Source of the DNA: DATAOG01 sp963753685
GTDB lineage: Bacteria > Pseudomonadota > Alphaproteobacteria > Geminicoccales > Geminicoccaceae
NCBI GenBank assembly: GCA_963753685.1
Contig: CAVWDE010000010.1
Coordinates: 62,001 to 126,000 of the forward strand
Direction of reading: 5' to 3'
DNA: 64,000 nucleotides
Below are positions 9,101 to 18,222 of the stretch, piece by piece. Every line of letters begins with the position of its first letter. Position 1 is the first letter of the stretch. A program made the translations under genes and the position numbers. The notes under the pieces were generated by a model. The model ran no database searches. It was not told where the DNA came from and saw nothing but the letters and a program-made list of their open reading frames with translations.

Positions 9101-10035
9101 GCGTCCTCAACGCGGTCCTCGTCGATCCGTTCGTCAGTATCGCGAGCGCGCCTCTGTTCTTCGTCGAGGTGCTGATCGGCGGGCTGATGGCCGGGGTCAT
9201 GTACTCGCTGGTGGCGCTCGGCTTCGTGCTGATCTTCAAGGCATCAGGCGTGTTCAACTTCGCCCAGGGCAGCATGGTGCTGTTCGCGGCCCTGTGCTTT
9301 GCCGGCCTGATCGACGAAGTCGGGCTCAACCCCTGGCTCGCCTTCGCGGTCACCATCGGCATCATGATCGTGGTCGCTGCCGTGATCGAGCGGATCGTGC
9401 TGCGGCCGCTGGTCAACCAGGCGGCGATCAGCCTGTTCATGGCGACCATCGGCATCACCTTCTTCCTCGACGGCTTCGGCCAGGCGGTCTGGGGCAGCCA
9501 GGTGCGCGTCCTCGATCTCGGCATTCCCCAGGAGCCCTGGATCGTCGGCGGCGTCTACATCAACCAGTTCGACATGTTCGCGGCGGTCACCTGCGGCGCC
9601 CTGGTCGCGGGCCTCGCGCTGTTCTTCCAGTACACCGCGATCGGCCGGGCGCTGCGCGCGGTCGCGGACGACCATCAGGCGGCGATGAGCGTCGGCATCC
9701 CGCTCAAGGTGATCTGGACCATCGTCTGGTCGGTCGCCGGCATCGTGGCGCTGGTCGCCGGCATCATGTGGGGCACCAAGCTCGGCGTGCAGCCCTCGAT
9801 CGCCCTGGTCGCGCTCAAGGCGCTGCCGGTCCTGATCCTGGGCGGCTTCACTTCGGTGCCGGGCGCGATCGTCGGCGGCCTGATCATCGGCGCCGGCGAG
9901 AAGATCGCCGAGGTGTTCTGGGGCGATGCCCTGGGCGGCGGCATCGAGGACTGGTTCGCCTACATGCTGGCGATGGTTTTTCTCCTGTTTCGGCCGCAGG
10001 GCTTGTTCGGCGAGCGCATCATCGAGCGCGTCTGA
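9097..10035 (+). CDS. livH: LivH-like branched-chain-type ABC permease
   Basis: 312 aa polytopic inner-membrane permease of the HAAT family, about eight hydrophobic segments. Landmarks include GLMAGVMYSLVALGFVLIFK near the N-terminus, the FNFAQG motif, IGRALRAVADD (cytoplasmic coupling region) and GGFTSVPGAIVGGL near the C-terminus. It pairs with LivM to form the translocation path. Translation starts at GTG 9097, overlapping the preceding stop in GTGA, with AGGAGGGGG seven bases upstream inside the MNT-HEPN gene. The solute is unknown. Confidence 0.93.
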   Translation: MSVLNAVLVDPFVSIASAPLFFVEVLIGGLMAGVMYSLVALGFVLIFKASGVFNFAQGSMVLFAALCFAGLIDEVGLNPWLAFAVTIGIMIVVAAVIERIVLRPLVNQAAISLFMATIGITFFLDGFGQAVWGSQVRVLDLGIPQEPWIVGGVYINQFDMFAAVTCGALVAGLALFFQYTAIGRALRAVADDHQAAMSVGIPLKVIWTIVWSVAGIVALVAGIMWGTKLGVQPSIALVALKALPVLILGGFTSVPGAIVGGLIIGAGEKIAEVFWGDALGGGIEDWFAYMLAMVFLLFRPQGLFGERIIERV

Positions 10036-10061
10036 GACCAGGCGCGCGGGGACCGAAGGCA

Positions 10062-11141
10062 ATGCTCTATCGCGAGACCGGCCAGTTCAAGACCAGCTAC
10101 GCCGCCGACCGGGCGATCCTGCCGATCCGCCAGGACCGGATCGGGCTGGCGGCGATCCTCCTGGTCGCCTTCGTCGTCGTGCCGCTGGTCGCCGATCGCT
10201 ACTGGCTCGACACGATCCTGCTGCCGTTCCTGGTGTTCTCGATCGCAGCCCTCGGGCTCAACATCCTGACCGGCTACGCGGGCCAATTGTCGCTCGGCAC
10301 CGGCGGCTTCATGGCCTGCGGCGCGTTCGCCGCCTTCAAGCTCGCGACCACCTTCCCCGGCATGAACATCATCCTGGTGTTCGCGCTGGCCGGGCTGATC
10401 ACCGCCGGCGTCGGCCTCCTGTTCGGCCTGCCCAGCCTGCGCATCAAGGGCTTCTATCTCGCGGTCGCGACGCTCGCTGCCCAGTTCTTCCTGGTCTGGC
10501 TGTTCAACAAGCTGCCCTGGTTCAGCAACTACAGCGCTTCGGGCGTGATCAGCGCGCCGCCGCGCGCGGTGTTCGGCCAGGTGTTCGTGACCGGCGCCGA
10601 ATCAAGCACCGAGGCCAAGTATCTGTTCACGCTGACGGTCGCCGCCCTGCTGGCGCTCGCCGCCAAGAACCTGACCCGGTGCAAGATCGGGCGCTCCTGG
10701 ATGGCGATCCGCGACATGGACATCGCGGCCGAGATCATCGGCATCCGGCCTTTGACCGCCAAGCTCTCGGCGTTCGCGATCAGCTCGTTCTACATCGGCA
10801 TCGCGGGCGCCATGTGGGCGTTCATCTACACCAGCGCGGTCGAGGCGCTGGCGTTCCAGATCGACCGCTCGTTCCAGATCCTGTTCATGATCATCATCGG
10901 CGGCCTGGGCTCCATCCTCGGCTCCTTCCTTGGCGCCGCCTTCATCGTGCTGCTGCCGATCTTCCTCAGCAACGCGCCCCGCCTGCTCGGCCTCCGGATG
11001 CCGACCGACCTGATCACCAATCTCGAGTTCATGATCTTCGGCGGCCTGATCATCTTCTTCCTGATCGTCGAGCCGCAGGGCCTCGCCAGGCTGTGGCAGA
11101 TCGCCAAGGAAAAGCTGCGCCGCTGGCCGTTTCCCTACTAG
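10062..11141 (+). CDS. livM: LivM-like branched-chain-type ABC permease
   Basis: 359 aa inner-membrane permease, second half of the HAAT permease pair. Typical features: an N-terminal soluble stretch, several hydrophobic segments, GLNILTGYAGQLSLGTGGFMACGA early on, LPSLRIKGFYLAVATLA, the coupling segment RSWMAIRDMDIAAEIIG and a GGLGSILGSFLGAAFIV segment. The ATG at 10062 lies 26 bases after livH and is preceded by a GA-rich stretch. In related operons the binding-protein and livF genes follow directly, but here a surface-polymer-like cassette of about 5.6 kb intervenes. Confidence 0.93.
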   Translation: MLYRETGQFKTSYAADRAILPIRQDRIGLAAILLVAFVVVPLVADRYWLDTILLPFLVFSIAALGLNILTGYAGQLSLGTGGFMACGAFAAFKLATTFPGMNIILVFALAGLITAGVGLLFGLPSLRIKGFYLAVATLAAQFFLVWLFNKLPWFSNYSASGVISAPPRAVFGQVFVTGAESSTEAKYLFTLTVAALLALAAKNLTRCKIGRSWMAIRDMDIAAEIIGIRPLTAKLSAFAISSFYIGIAGAMWAFIYTSAVEALAFQIDRSFQILFMIIIGGLGSILGSFLGAAFIVLLPIFLSNAPRLLGLRMPTDLITNLEFMIFGGLIIFFLIVEPQGLARLWQIAKEKLRRWPFPY

Positions 11142-11163
11142 CACGCCGCCGAGCTGAGTCGGA

Positions 11164-12423
11164 ATGTTGCTCCGAGGTCTCGTGCGCTACCGGCGGCTGG
11201 CCCGGGAGCAATGGCTGCCGGTGGCCACGATCGAGCGGCTGCAATGGCAACGGCTCCAGGCCACCATGCGGCACGCGTTCGCGAGTTCCCCGTTCTATCG
11301 CCGCCGCTTTCAGGACCTCGGCATCACGCCCGACGACATCCGCTCGGCGGACGACTTCGCCAGGCTCCCGGTCACGACCCGCGACGACCTCCGCGACCCC
11401 GGCGAGCTGCTGGCCCGCGGGGTCGACCGAGCGCGCATCAAGCAGTCGTTGACCTCCGGCGCGACCGGCCGGCGGACCACGTCCTACTTCGACCCCGATG
11501 CCTGGCTGATGGGCCAGCATCTCTTGAAGCTCAGGGCGCGCCTTGCCTGCGGCGTCCGGCCCTGGGATCGGGTCGCGCTCCTGCAGGAGGAGCAGTCGAC
11601 GGCGCGACCGGCGGCCGTTTCGAGCCGCGTGCGTTCGTTCTCGATCCACCGTCCGATCGATGAGGTGCTGCCGCAGCTCCGCGCGTTCGCGCCCGCGGTG
11701 CTCTATGGGTTTCCCGGCTATCTCCTGCACCTGGGCCGGGCCGCGGCCGGCAGTCTGAGGCCACGCCTCGTCTTCACCTCCGGGGAGATGCTCGACGAGC
11801 TCACGCGCTCGGGTCTCGAAGAGGCGTTCGGGACCGGCGTGCTGGACGTCTACGGCTGCACCGAGGTCAAGGAGATCGCCTGGGAATGCCCCCGCCGGGA
11901 AGGCTATCACGTCAACACCGACTGGCTGCTGCTGGAAGTGCAGCCGACCGGCCCGGGAGGGGGCGCAAGGCAGGGAACGCTGCTGGTCACGTGCCTCTAC
12001 AACCGGGCCATGCCGCTGCTGCGCTATGAGATCGGGGATACCGGCGAGCTGGTCGAGCGGGCCTGCAGCTGCGGGCGCGGTCTGCCGCTCGCCCGACCGA
12101 CGCTCGGCCGCAGCGTCGACTACATCACGCTCGAGGACGGCACCGTGGTGGCTCCCTACGACCTCACCTGCGCGATCGAGAACGTGGCGGGGATGCGCCA
12201 ATACCAGATCGTCCAGCGCGCGCTCGACCGTCTCGAGGTCCTGGTCGTGCCGCGCCCGGAGTTCGACGACGCGAGCCGCCGGCAGATCCAGGAGCGTCTC
12301 CGACCGGTGCTGCGCGGGCTGACCGCCGAGATCCGCGTCGTCCGAGACATCGCGCCCGGGCCCGGCGGCAAGTATCGGATCGTGAAGTCCGAAGCGACCG
12401 CGACCCGAGGCATCCTCGGCTGA
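11164..12423 (+). CDS. CapK/PaaK-family adenylate-forming enzyme (copy 1)
   Basis: 419 aa. Member of the phenylacetate-CoA-ligase-like CapK family found in polysaccharide clusters. It shows the ATP-loop QSLTSGATGRRT (about 97-108), the DVYGCTEVKEIAWEC adenylation motif, a CSCGRG cysteine pair, and a C-terminal GPGGKYRIV. The N-terminal segment LRATMRHAF-type followed by SPFYRRRFQDLGITPDDIRS is usual in the family. It may activate an acyl or amino acid group for polymer modification; that is inference. It lies 22 bases after livM in the same direction and converges on the glycosyltransferase gene with 16 bases between stops. A similar gene lies at 15.4-16.7 kb. Confidence 0.85.
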   Translation: MLLRGLVRYRRLAREQWLPVATIERLQWQRLQATMRHAFASSPFYRRRFQDLGITPDDIRSADDFARLPVTTRDDLRDPGELLARGVDRARIKQSLTSGATGRRTTSYFDPDAWLMGQHLLKLRARLACGVRPWDRVALLQEEQSTARPAAVSSRVRSFSIHRPIDEVLPQLRAFAPAVLYGFPGYLLHLGRAAAGSLRPRLVFTSGEMLDELTRSGLEEAFGTGVLDVYGCTEVKEIAWECPRREGYHVNTDWLLLEVQPTGPGGGARQGTLLVTCLYNRAMPLLRYEIGDTGELVERACSCGRGLPLARPTLGRSVDYITLEDGTVVAPYDLTCAIENVAGMRQYQIVQRALDRLEVLVVPRPEFDDASRRQIQERLRPVLRGLTAEIRVVRDIAPGPGGKYRIVKSEATATRGILG

Positions 12424-12439
12424 TGCGCGGCCCGGCTGG

Positions 12440-13732
12440 TCAAAGCCCCTTGGCTCTGGTGATCCCGCCCCGGCTGCCGCGGAAGCTCGCAGCGCCGGGA
12501 GAAACGCTGGCGCACCCGGACGCCGCCGGCCCTTGCGCGATTTCGCGATAGATCGACAACAGATTTTGAGCGACAGCCCGCCAGCTCATGGATTGGGCGA
12601 GATGTCGCGACGCCTGCTGGTGCCGGATGAGCAATTCCGGGTCGAGAAGGTAGCGCTCGACTGCGGCCTGGATCGATAGCGGGCTGCCCACATCAATCAA
12701 TTGGCCGTTGCCGTCGATCAGCTCGCTGGCTCCGGTCCGAGTGGTGATGACCGCAAGGCCCGAGGCCATCGCCTCCAGGACGACGTTGCCCAGCGCCTCG
12801 GTCTCCGACGGCAACACCAGGACGGATGCGGCGCGGTACACCTCGGCCAATCGGTCGGGAGGCAGGTGGCCGAGGAATTCCACGCTGGCTGCAAGGCCAT
12901 GTCGTTCGGCAAGCGCCTCAAGTCGCATCCGCTCGGGTCCATCGCCGGCGACCATCAGGCGCACGCCGGTGTCGCTTTTGGCAAGTCGCGCGACGGCCTC
13001 GATCAGGTGATGCACGCTCTTGCGTTCGATCAGTCGCCCCACGAACAGCAGGGGCAAGGGCGGTCTCGAGGATCCGGGTGCGAAGCGGACGATGTCGACG
13101 CCGTTCGGCAGGATCTCGATCGGTATCCCCGGCAGGGTGCGCCATGCCAGCCGGCGAAGATTGTCGCTGAGGGCGAGCAGGCGCGCGGCGTCGCGCCAGA
13201 CCTGCCGGGAAACGCGCCTGAAGACGAGCGGATCAAGCAGCCGCAGGCGCTTGTTGTAACCCGGCACATCCGAGCCACGTAGCGCCACCACGTAGGGAAG
13301 CCTTCGTCGCAGCCGGTATCCGATGATCCCAGGCGGCCATCCGCCCCAGCAGTGACAGAGGTCGTAGCGCTGCTGGCGAGCCAGATCGTCGGCATAACGC
13401 AGCGCTTTCCAGGTCCATCGCAGAAGTTCCCTGCGCCGCCAGTATTGCAGGAACGGCTTGCTGCCGACCGGCAGCTTGTGGATCTGCACGCGGCGCGAGA
13501 ACTGGATGCACTCCAGAGCCGGTCCCGGACCGCTCGTCACCAAGTCGACCCGCAGTCCGGGAAACCCACTCATCTCATCGAGGACCTGTCTGCAGGCAAC
13601 ACCGACGCCTCCGCCAAGGGGCGGGAACTCGTAACTGATCATCAGGATGCGGAGTGGCACCTGTTTCTGCGGGTCGGACCCAGGCGGCTGTTTCTGTGGG
13701 TCGGACCCGGGCGGCGTCATCGCCCCAGGCAT
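12440..13732 (-). CDS. GT4-family glycosyltransferase
   Basis: 430 aa. Retaining glycosyltransferase with GT-B fold. The N-terminal Rossmann half begins RILMISYEFPPLGGGVG, including the glycine-rich loop. The C-terminal half has LFVGRLIERKSVHHLIEA, GDGPERMRLEAL and the donor-binding E-x7-E signature in ETEALGNVVLEAMASG. It transfers a sugar from a nucleotide donor to a cytoplasmic-side acceptor. The start is placed at ATG 13732 (a second ATG is at 13720). The first 30 residues include two copies of PPGSDPQKQ, encoded by a tandem 27-base duplication, so the native start may be further in. It follows the Mur-ligase-like gene on the same strand, probably as one transcript. Confidence 0.88.
   Translation of the reverse strand: MPGAMTPPGSDPQKQPPGSDPQKQVPLRILMISYEFPPLGGGVGVACRQVLDEMSGFPGLRVDLVTSGPGPALECIQFSRRVQIHKLPVGSKPFLQYWRRRELLRWTWKALRYADDLARQQRYDLCHCWGGWPPGIIGYRLRRRLPYVVALRGSDVPGYNKRLRLLDPLVFRRVSRQVWRDAARLLALSDNLRRLAWRTLPGIPIEILPNGVDIVRFAPGSSRPPLPLLFVGRLIERKSVHHLIEAVARLAKSDTGVRLMVAGDGPERMRLEALAERHGLAASVEFLGHLPPDRLAEVYRAASVLVLPSETEALGNVVLEAMASGLAVITTRTGASELIDGNGQLIDVGSPLSIQAAVERYLLDPELLIRHQQASRHLAQSMSWRAVAQNLLSIYREIAQGPAASGCASVSPGAASFRGSRGGITRAKGL
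13661..13714. repeat. Two tandem 27-base copies at the 5' end of the GT4 gene
   Basis: Positions 13661-13687 and 13688-13714 differ at only two bases. Each unit contains the inverted element GGGTCGGACCC. Translated on the minus strand it gives PPGSDPQKQ twice. It may be an intergenic-type palindromic repeat that has entered, or lies just upstream of, the coding region. Confidence 0.8.
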
Positions 13733-13851
13733 CCGACCTCGTCCTTCCCTGGCATGGCTGTTCGACGCTGGGTTCGAGCCGACCCTATCCACAAGATCCG
13801 GCCGATGCCAATCACGATCTGTGCAGGTCAGCCGATCGGATCGCGCCGCAG

Positions 13852-15177
13852 CTATCGCGTCCGCAGCGCCGGCGCGCAGACGGTCGCCGCGAGCTCCGGA
13901 TCGGGCCAGCCGTGCTCGACCATGGGGCACTGCTCGCAGCGGATGTCCGGTGCGCTGCAGAACGGAATCTCGCAGCCGACGGTGCGGCCTTGAAGCGTGA
14001 GGACGATGCGCTCGAGACGCTGGGTGCTGCGGCCCTTGACCAGCACCACGTCGCCCTCGCGGACGAGCGCGCGCAGGATCTCCGCGGCCTGGCGCACGCC
14101 CTTGGCGTGGACCAGCGCCGTGCGCGCCAGACCGGCATCGGCGGCACCGCCGGCGTAGCCCTTGAAGCTGTTACTGGAGCCGAGCACGATCACCCGGGAA
14201 GCGATCGTCGCGAGGCGCGCACCGAGCCTGCGGTAGTGTGGGCCCTGCGGACGGGGCGGCTCGGAGATCTCGCCCAGAACCACGATCCGGCGCGCCGGGA
14301 TCTGAGCCAGCACGTCGAGGGCGGCATCGATCGTCTCGAGCGCGGATTTGTTCTCGTCGCGCAGCAGAAGGACCCCGTTCGGCAAAGCGACCGGCTGCAT
14401 GCGGCCGGTCTCCGGCTCGAGCCGCTCCAAGGCCGCCAGCGTGTCCTCGAGGGTGCGCCCCTCGGCGCTCGCGACGGCGACCGCGGCCAGCGCCGCATGG
14501 ACCCCCTGGGGGCCCAGAAGACGCAGGCGCACCGCCCGCGTCCCGCCGGCCGCATGCAGCCGGAAGCGCGTGCCGTGGGGCCAGTCGAGGCGGAGGTCGC
14601 TCGCGCGCACGTCGTTCGCCGCGCCCATGCCGAAGGTCACCACCCGGGCGTCGACCCGGGCGGCGAGCCCGCGCACCCGCGGGTCGTCGCCATTCAACAC
14701 GACCAGCCCGCCCGGTCGGAGGCCCGACAGGATGTTCGCCTTCTCCTCCAGGATGTCGTCGAGCGACCCCAGGCTGTCGTGATGCTCGCTGCCGATCGAG
14801 GTCACCACCACGACATCGGGTCGGACCGTCGTGGCATGGCGCGCCATCTGGCCTTTGCGGTCGATCTGCACCTCGAGCACGCCGTGGCTCTGGCCGGGGC
14901 GGATGCGCAGCATCGACAACGGTACCAGGCTCAGCCCGGCATCGCCGGCGTGCGTGCCCGGTACGTCGAGGGCCGCGGTCAGGACGTTCCTGGTCGTGGT
15001 CTTGCCGAACGAGCCGACCACCGCGACCAGCCGCACCCGGCGTAGCAGGGTGCGGCGATAGAGGCGCGCCACCTGGCCCAGGACCGGCCAGGACAGCGAG
15101 CGGGCGTGGACCGCGAGCGTCTGTCGCCCGAGCGGCGAGCGGGCGAGCACCAACAGGTCGTCTACGCGGTAGCGCAC
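13852..15177 (-). CDS. Mur-ligase-like (MurF-related) ATP-dependent amide ligase
   Basis: About 441 aa from the proposed GTG at 15177. Mur ligases join an amino acid or peptide to a carboxylate using ATP. The central-domain P-loop is VVGSFGKTTTRNVL, followed by VVVVTSIGSEHHDSLGSLD, an EEKANIL lysine motif, LNGDDPRV, and a C-terminal-domain stretch DENKSALETIDAAL in place of the MurF DxYNANP motif. The C-terminal tail adds four cysteines (CEIPFCSAPDIRCEQC), which is unusual for MurF and could bind metal. The frame is open back to 15411, but homology-like sequence starts only near 15177. Its company (two CapK genes and a GT4 gene) argues for a surface polymer rather than peptidoglycan; that is inference. 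Confidence 0.78.
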   Translation of the reverse strand: MRYRVDDLLVLARSPLGRQTLAVHARSLSWPVLGQVARLYRRTLLRRVRLVAVVGSFGKTTTRNVLTAALDVPGTHAGDAGLSLVPLSMLRIRPGQSHGVLEVQIDRKGQMARHATTVRPDVVVVTSIGSEHHDSLGSLDDILEEKANILSGLRPGGLVVLNGDDPRVRGLAARVDARVVTFGMGAANDVRASDLRLDWPHGTRFRLHAAGGTRAVRLRLLGPQGVHAALAAVAVASAEGRTLEDTLAALERLEPETGRMQPVALPNGVLLLRDENKSALETIDAALDVLAQIPARRIVVLGEISEPPRPQGPHYRRLGARLATIASRVIVLGSSNSFKGYAGGAADAGLARTALVHAKGVRQAAEILRALVREGDVVLVKGRSTQRLERIVLTLQGRTVGCEIPFCSAPDIRCEQCPMVEHGWPDPELAATVCAPALRTR

Positions 15178-15439
15178 GTCACATTCCCAGGAAGGCTTCG
15201 GGCTTCCAAGGATCTGACGGCGGCGTCGGGTACCCGCACGAAGGCCTCCCGCGACCCGAGCGATGCTGCCGATCCATGCCTTGGCCGTTGGTCCGCTTGT
15301 AGGGCCAAAGTCCACCGAGATCCAGGCCTCCCTGCGCCGTGCCGCCGGACCGGGCCCGGCCAGCGGCCAGCGCGTCGGATGGTCATGGGGCGAAATAACG
15401 GCTACACGCAAACTCTAACGGTTGGGGAGGAGCGCCTTG

Positions 15440-16738
15440 GTGCTGGCCGGGTCAATCCCAGGGGCAGTCGAAAGCCTGTGGAACGCCGCGGTCGGGCTGC
15501 TGGCCTACCGGCGCGCCCTGCGCAGGCAGAGGTCGGACCCGGCCCTGAACCGGGCCAAGCAGGAGCGAAAGCTGCGCGCGCTCGTGCGCCACGCCTACCA
15601 GACCGTGCCCGACTACCGGGCGCGCTGCAAGGCCGCGGGCGTTGGCCCGGACGATATCCGCTCGCTCGCCGACCTGCCGAGGCTGCCGATCATGACCAAG
15701 GCCGAGCTGCAGGCGGTGCCGGAAGCCGACCGGCTGAGCTCGGCGTTCCGTCGCGACGCGCTGCTCAGCATGGTGACCAGCGGCTCGACCGGCCGCCCGT
15801 TCACGACCTTCCGCGAGCTGCCCGCCGAGCATCAGCGCAACGGCTTTTTCCTGCGCGCCCTCGCCGCCGCCGGCTACCGGCTCGGTGACCGGCTGATGCT
15901 CGTGGTCGAGCGGCCCCAGCGGCCGGGCACGACCTGGACCTGCTGGCGCAAGCTGACGTTCTACGAGCCGCCCGAGCGCCTGCTTGAGGAGCTCAACCGT
16001 CATCGACCCGCGATCCTCTACGGCTACGTCTCGGTGCTGCGCCAGCTCGCCCGCCACATCCGCGCGACCGGCACCCCCGCGCACCGGCCGCGCTCGGTCG
16101 TGACCGTGTCGGAGAGCCTGGACCCGGCGACCCGCGCCCTGCTCGTCGAGAGCTTCCGCGCCCCGGTCTTCGACGTCTACGGCAGCGTCGAGTTCGGCGT
16201 GATCGCCTGGGAATGCGCGACCCACGACGGCTACCACATGGCCGAGGATTCGGTCCTGGTCGAGACCCTGCCCGCGGGCGCCGATGGCCTTTGCCGCCTC
16301 GTGATCACGAACCTCAACGTCCGGGCGATGCCCCTGATCCGCTACGACCTCGGTGATTTCGCCAGCCCCGGGCCGGCGGGCCCATGCCCCTGCGGCCGCA
16401 CCTTCGGCCGGCTGGGCTGGATCCAGGGGCGTATGACCGACAGCGTGCACCGCCGCGACGGCGGCCACGTGCCACCGTTCAGCCTGACGACGGCGATCTC
16501 CGAGATTCCGGGCATCCGGCGCTTCCAGATCGTCCAGGAGGATCTCGACCTGATCCGCGTCCGGCTCGAGCGGACGAGCCCTCCGGAGGGTGAGCTGGTC
16601 GATCACATCAGCGGCCAGGTCCGGGCGATCGTCGACGACCGGGTGCAGGTGATGGTCGAGGCGACGGCCTCGCTCGAGCCGCCGCCGGGGGTCAAGTTCC
16701 GGGTCGTGGAGAACCGGCTGGCGCGCGCCGCGCCCTGA
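15440..16738 (+). CDS. CapK/PaaK-family adenylate-forming enzyme (copy 2)
   Basis: About 432 aa, paralogous to the gene at 11.2-12.4 kb. ATP loop SMVTSGSTGRPFTTF, adenylation motif DVYGSVEFGVIAWEC, a PCPCGRTFGRLGWIQGR cysteine segment, and GVKFRVVENR at the C-terminus. Start choice: GGGGAGG at 15424-15430 fits GTG 15440 (TTG 15437 is the alternative). It is divergent from the Mur-ligase-like gene and reads in the direction of the transporter operon, ending 140 bases before the binding-protein gene. The function is inferred from the family: activation of an acyl or aminoacyl group, possibly for the product of the neighbouring ligase and glycosyltransferase. Confidence 0.83.
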   Translation: MLAGSIPGAVESLWNAAVGLLAYRRALRRQRSDPALNRAKQERKLRALVRHAYQTVPDYRARCKAAGVGPDDIRSLADLPRLPIMTKAELQAVPEADRLSSAFRRDALLSMVTSGSTGRPFTTFRELPAEHQRNGFFLRALAAAGYRLGDRLMLVVERPQRPGTTWTCWRKLTFYEPPERLLEELNRHRPAILYGYVSVLRQLARHIRATGTPAHRPRSVVTVSESLDPATRALLVESFRAPVFDVYGSVEFGVIAWECATHDGYHMAEDSVLVETLPAGADGLCRLVITNLNVRAMPLIRYDLGDFASPGPAGPCPCGRTFGRLGWIQGRMTDSVHRRDGGHVPPFSLTTAISEIPGIRRFQIVQEDLDLIRVRLERTSPPEGELVDHISGQVRAIVDDRVQVMVEATASLEPPPGVKFRVVENRLARAAP

Positions 16739-16775
16739 CCCGCCCGACGCCGGCGCGACCGGGCGAGCGTCACAG

Positions 16776-16803
16776 TTGGCTGCCCGCCGCCGAACGTGAT
16801 AGT
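16776..16803 (+). promoter_or_regulatory. Candidate sigma70-type promoter for the binding-protein gene
   Basis: TTGGCT at 16776-16781 and GATAGT at 16798-16803 are 16 bases apart, in the gap before the substrate-binding protein gene. The match is partial. A separate promoter here would make sense because the cassette upstream interrupts the operon. Confidence 0.3.
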
Positions 16804-16878
16804 GTCCTGGACAAGGGAGCGGGCGAGACGGCTCTCGCCAGGCGAACAATGCCGAATCACAAACCAAGGGGGCTGACG

Positions 16879-18207
16879 ATGCACCTCAGGACCACCATGC
16901 TGCTGGCTGGCTTGGCTGCGGCGATCGGACTGTCGGGCGGGTTGGCGGCCCCGGCCCTGGCCGGCGGCGAGCAGTTCATCCCGCTGCTGGTCTACCGCAC
17001 CGGACCCTACGCGCCGGACGGCATCCCGATCGCCAACGGGCTGAACGACTATTTCAATCTGGTCAACCAGCGCGACGGCGGGGTCGGCGGCGTCAAGCTC
17101 ACCTGGGAGGAGTGCGAGACCGCCTACAACAACGACCGCGGCGTCGAATGCTACGAGCGCCTGAAGGATCACGCGCCGACCGGCGCCTCGGTGGTCAATC
17201 CCTACAGCACCGGCATCACCTACGCCCTGATCGAGCGCGCCACCGTCGACAAGATCCCGATCCTGTCGATGGGCTATGGCCGCACCGACGCCGCCGACGG
17301 CCGGGTGTTCCCCTACGTGTTCAACCTGCCCATGACCTACTGGAGCCAGGCGTCCGCCCTGGTCGAGTACATCGGTGCCCAGGAAGGCGGCCTGGACAAG
17401 CTCAAGGGCAAGAAGCTAGCGCTCGTCTACCACGACAGCGCCTACGGCAAGGAGCCGATCCCGACCCTGCAGAAGCTGGCCGAGAAGTTCGGCTATGAGC
17501 TGTCGTTGTTCCCGGTGCCGCATCCGGGGCTCGAGCAGAAGGCGACCTGGCTCAAGATCGGCCGCCAGTTGCACCCGGACTGGGTGTTCATGTGGGGCTG
17601 GGGGGTCATGAACTCGACCGCGATCAAGGAGGCGGCCGCGGTCGGCTATCCGATGGACCACTTCATCGGCGTCTGGTGGTCGGGCGCCGAGCCCGACGTC
17701 GAGCCCGCGGGCGAGGCCGCCAAGGGCTACAAGGCCGCCACCTTCAACGCCTCGGGCACCAACTTCCCGGTGTTCGACGACATCTTCAAATACGTCTACG
17801 ACAAGGGGCTCGGCAAAGCCGAGCGCGACAAGGTCGGCGAGGTCCTCTACAACCGCGGCATCATCAATGCCATGATCGTGGTCGAGGCGATCCGCACCGC
17901 CCAGGGCATCTACGGCCAGAAGCCCTTGACCGGCGAGCAGGTGCGCGACGGGCTCGAGCACCTCGACATCACTGACGCGCGCCTCGCCGAGCTCGGCATG
18001 ACCGGCCTCACCCCACCGATCAAGGTCAGCTGCGCCGATCACGAGGGCGACCAGGCGCTGCGCATCCAGCAGTGGGACGGCAGCAAGTGGTCGTTCGTCA
18101 GCGACTGGATCAAGCCGATGAGGGACGTTGTTCGGCCGATGATCGAGGCGTCGGCCGAGGCCTACGCCAAGGAGAAGGGGATCACCCCGCGCAGCTGCCC
18201 GGGCTGA
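16879..18207 (+). CDS. LivK-like ABC transporter substrate-binding protein
   Basis: 442 aa periplasmic binding protein of the HAAT class (Peripla_BP_6). The signal peptide is residues 1-27, ending PALAGG. The mature protein starts EQFIPLLVYRTGPYAPDGIPIANG and runs through the two-lobed fold, with KKLALVYHDSAYGKEPIP at the hinge region. The ATG at 16879 is chosen over an in-frame upstream ATG at 16849 because AAGGGGG precedes it and the signal peptide begins there. It delivers solute to LivH/LivM; the ligand is not predictable, but the flanking acyl-CoA synthetase and PaaK-like genes suggest a carboxylic acid, as in aromatic- or fatty-acid-linked HAAT systems. Confidence 0.9.
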   Translation: MHLRTTMLLAGLAAAIGLSGGLAAPALAGGEQFIPLLVYRTGPYAPDGIPIANGLNDYFNLVNQRDGGVGGVKLTWEECETAYNNDRGVECYERLKDHAPTGASVVNPYSTGITYALIERATVDKIPILSMGYGRTDAADGRVFPYVFNLPMTYWSQASALVEYIGAQEGGLDKLKGKKLALVYHDSAYGKEPIPTLQKLAEKFGYELSLFPVPHPGLEQKATWLKIGRQLHPDWVFMWGWGVMNSTAIKEAAAVGYPMDHFIGVWWSGAEPDVEPAGEAAKGYKAATFNASGTNFPVFDDIFKYVYDKGLGKAERDKVGEVLYNRGIINAMIVVEAIRTAQGIYGQKPLTGEQVRDGLEHLDITDARLAELGMTGLTPPIKVSCADHEGDQALRIQQWDGSKWSFVSDWIKPMRDVVRPMIEASAEAYAKEKGITPRSCPG

Positions 18208-18222
18208 GCACGGGCGTCGGTC

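Noticed and set aside
8748..10061. Frame running upstream of livM through the MNT-HEPN and livH genes
   Set aside because: Arginine- and proline-rich shadow of the genes in other frames; livM homology begins only at 10062.
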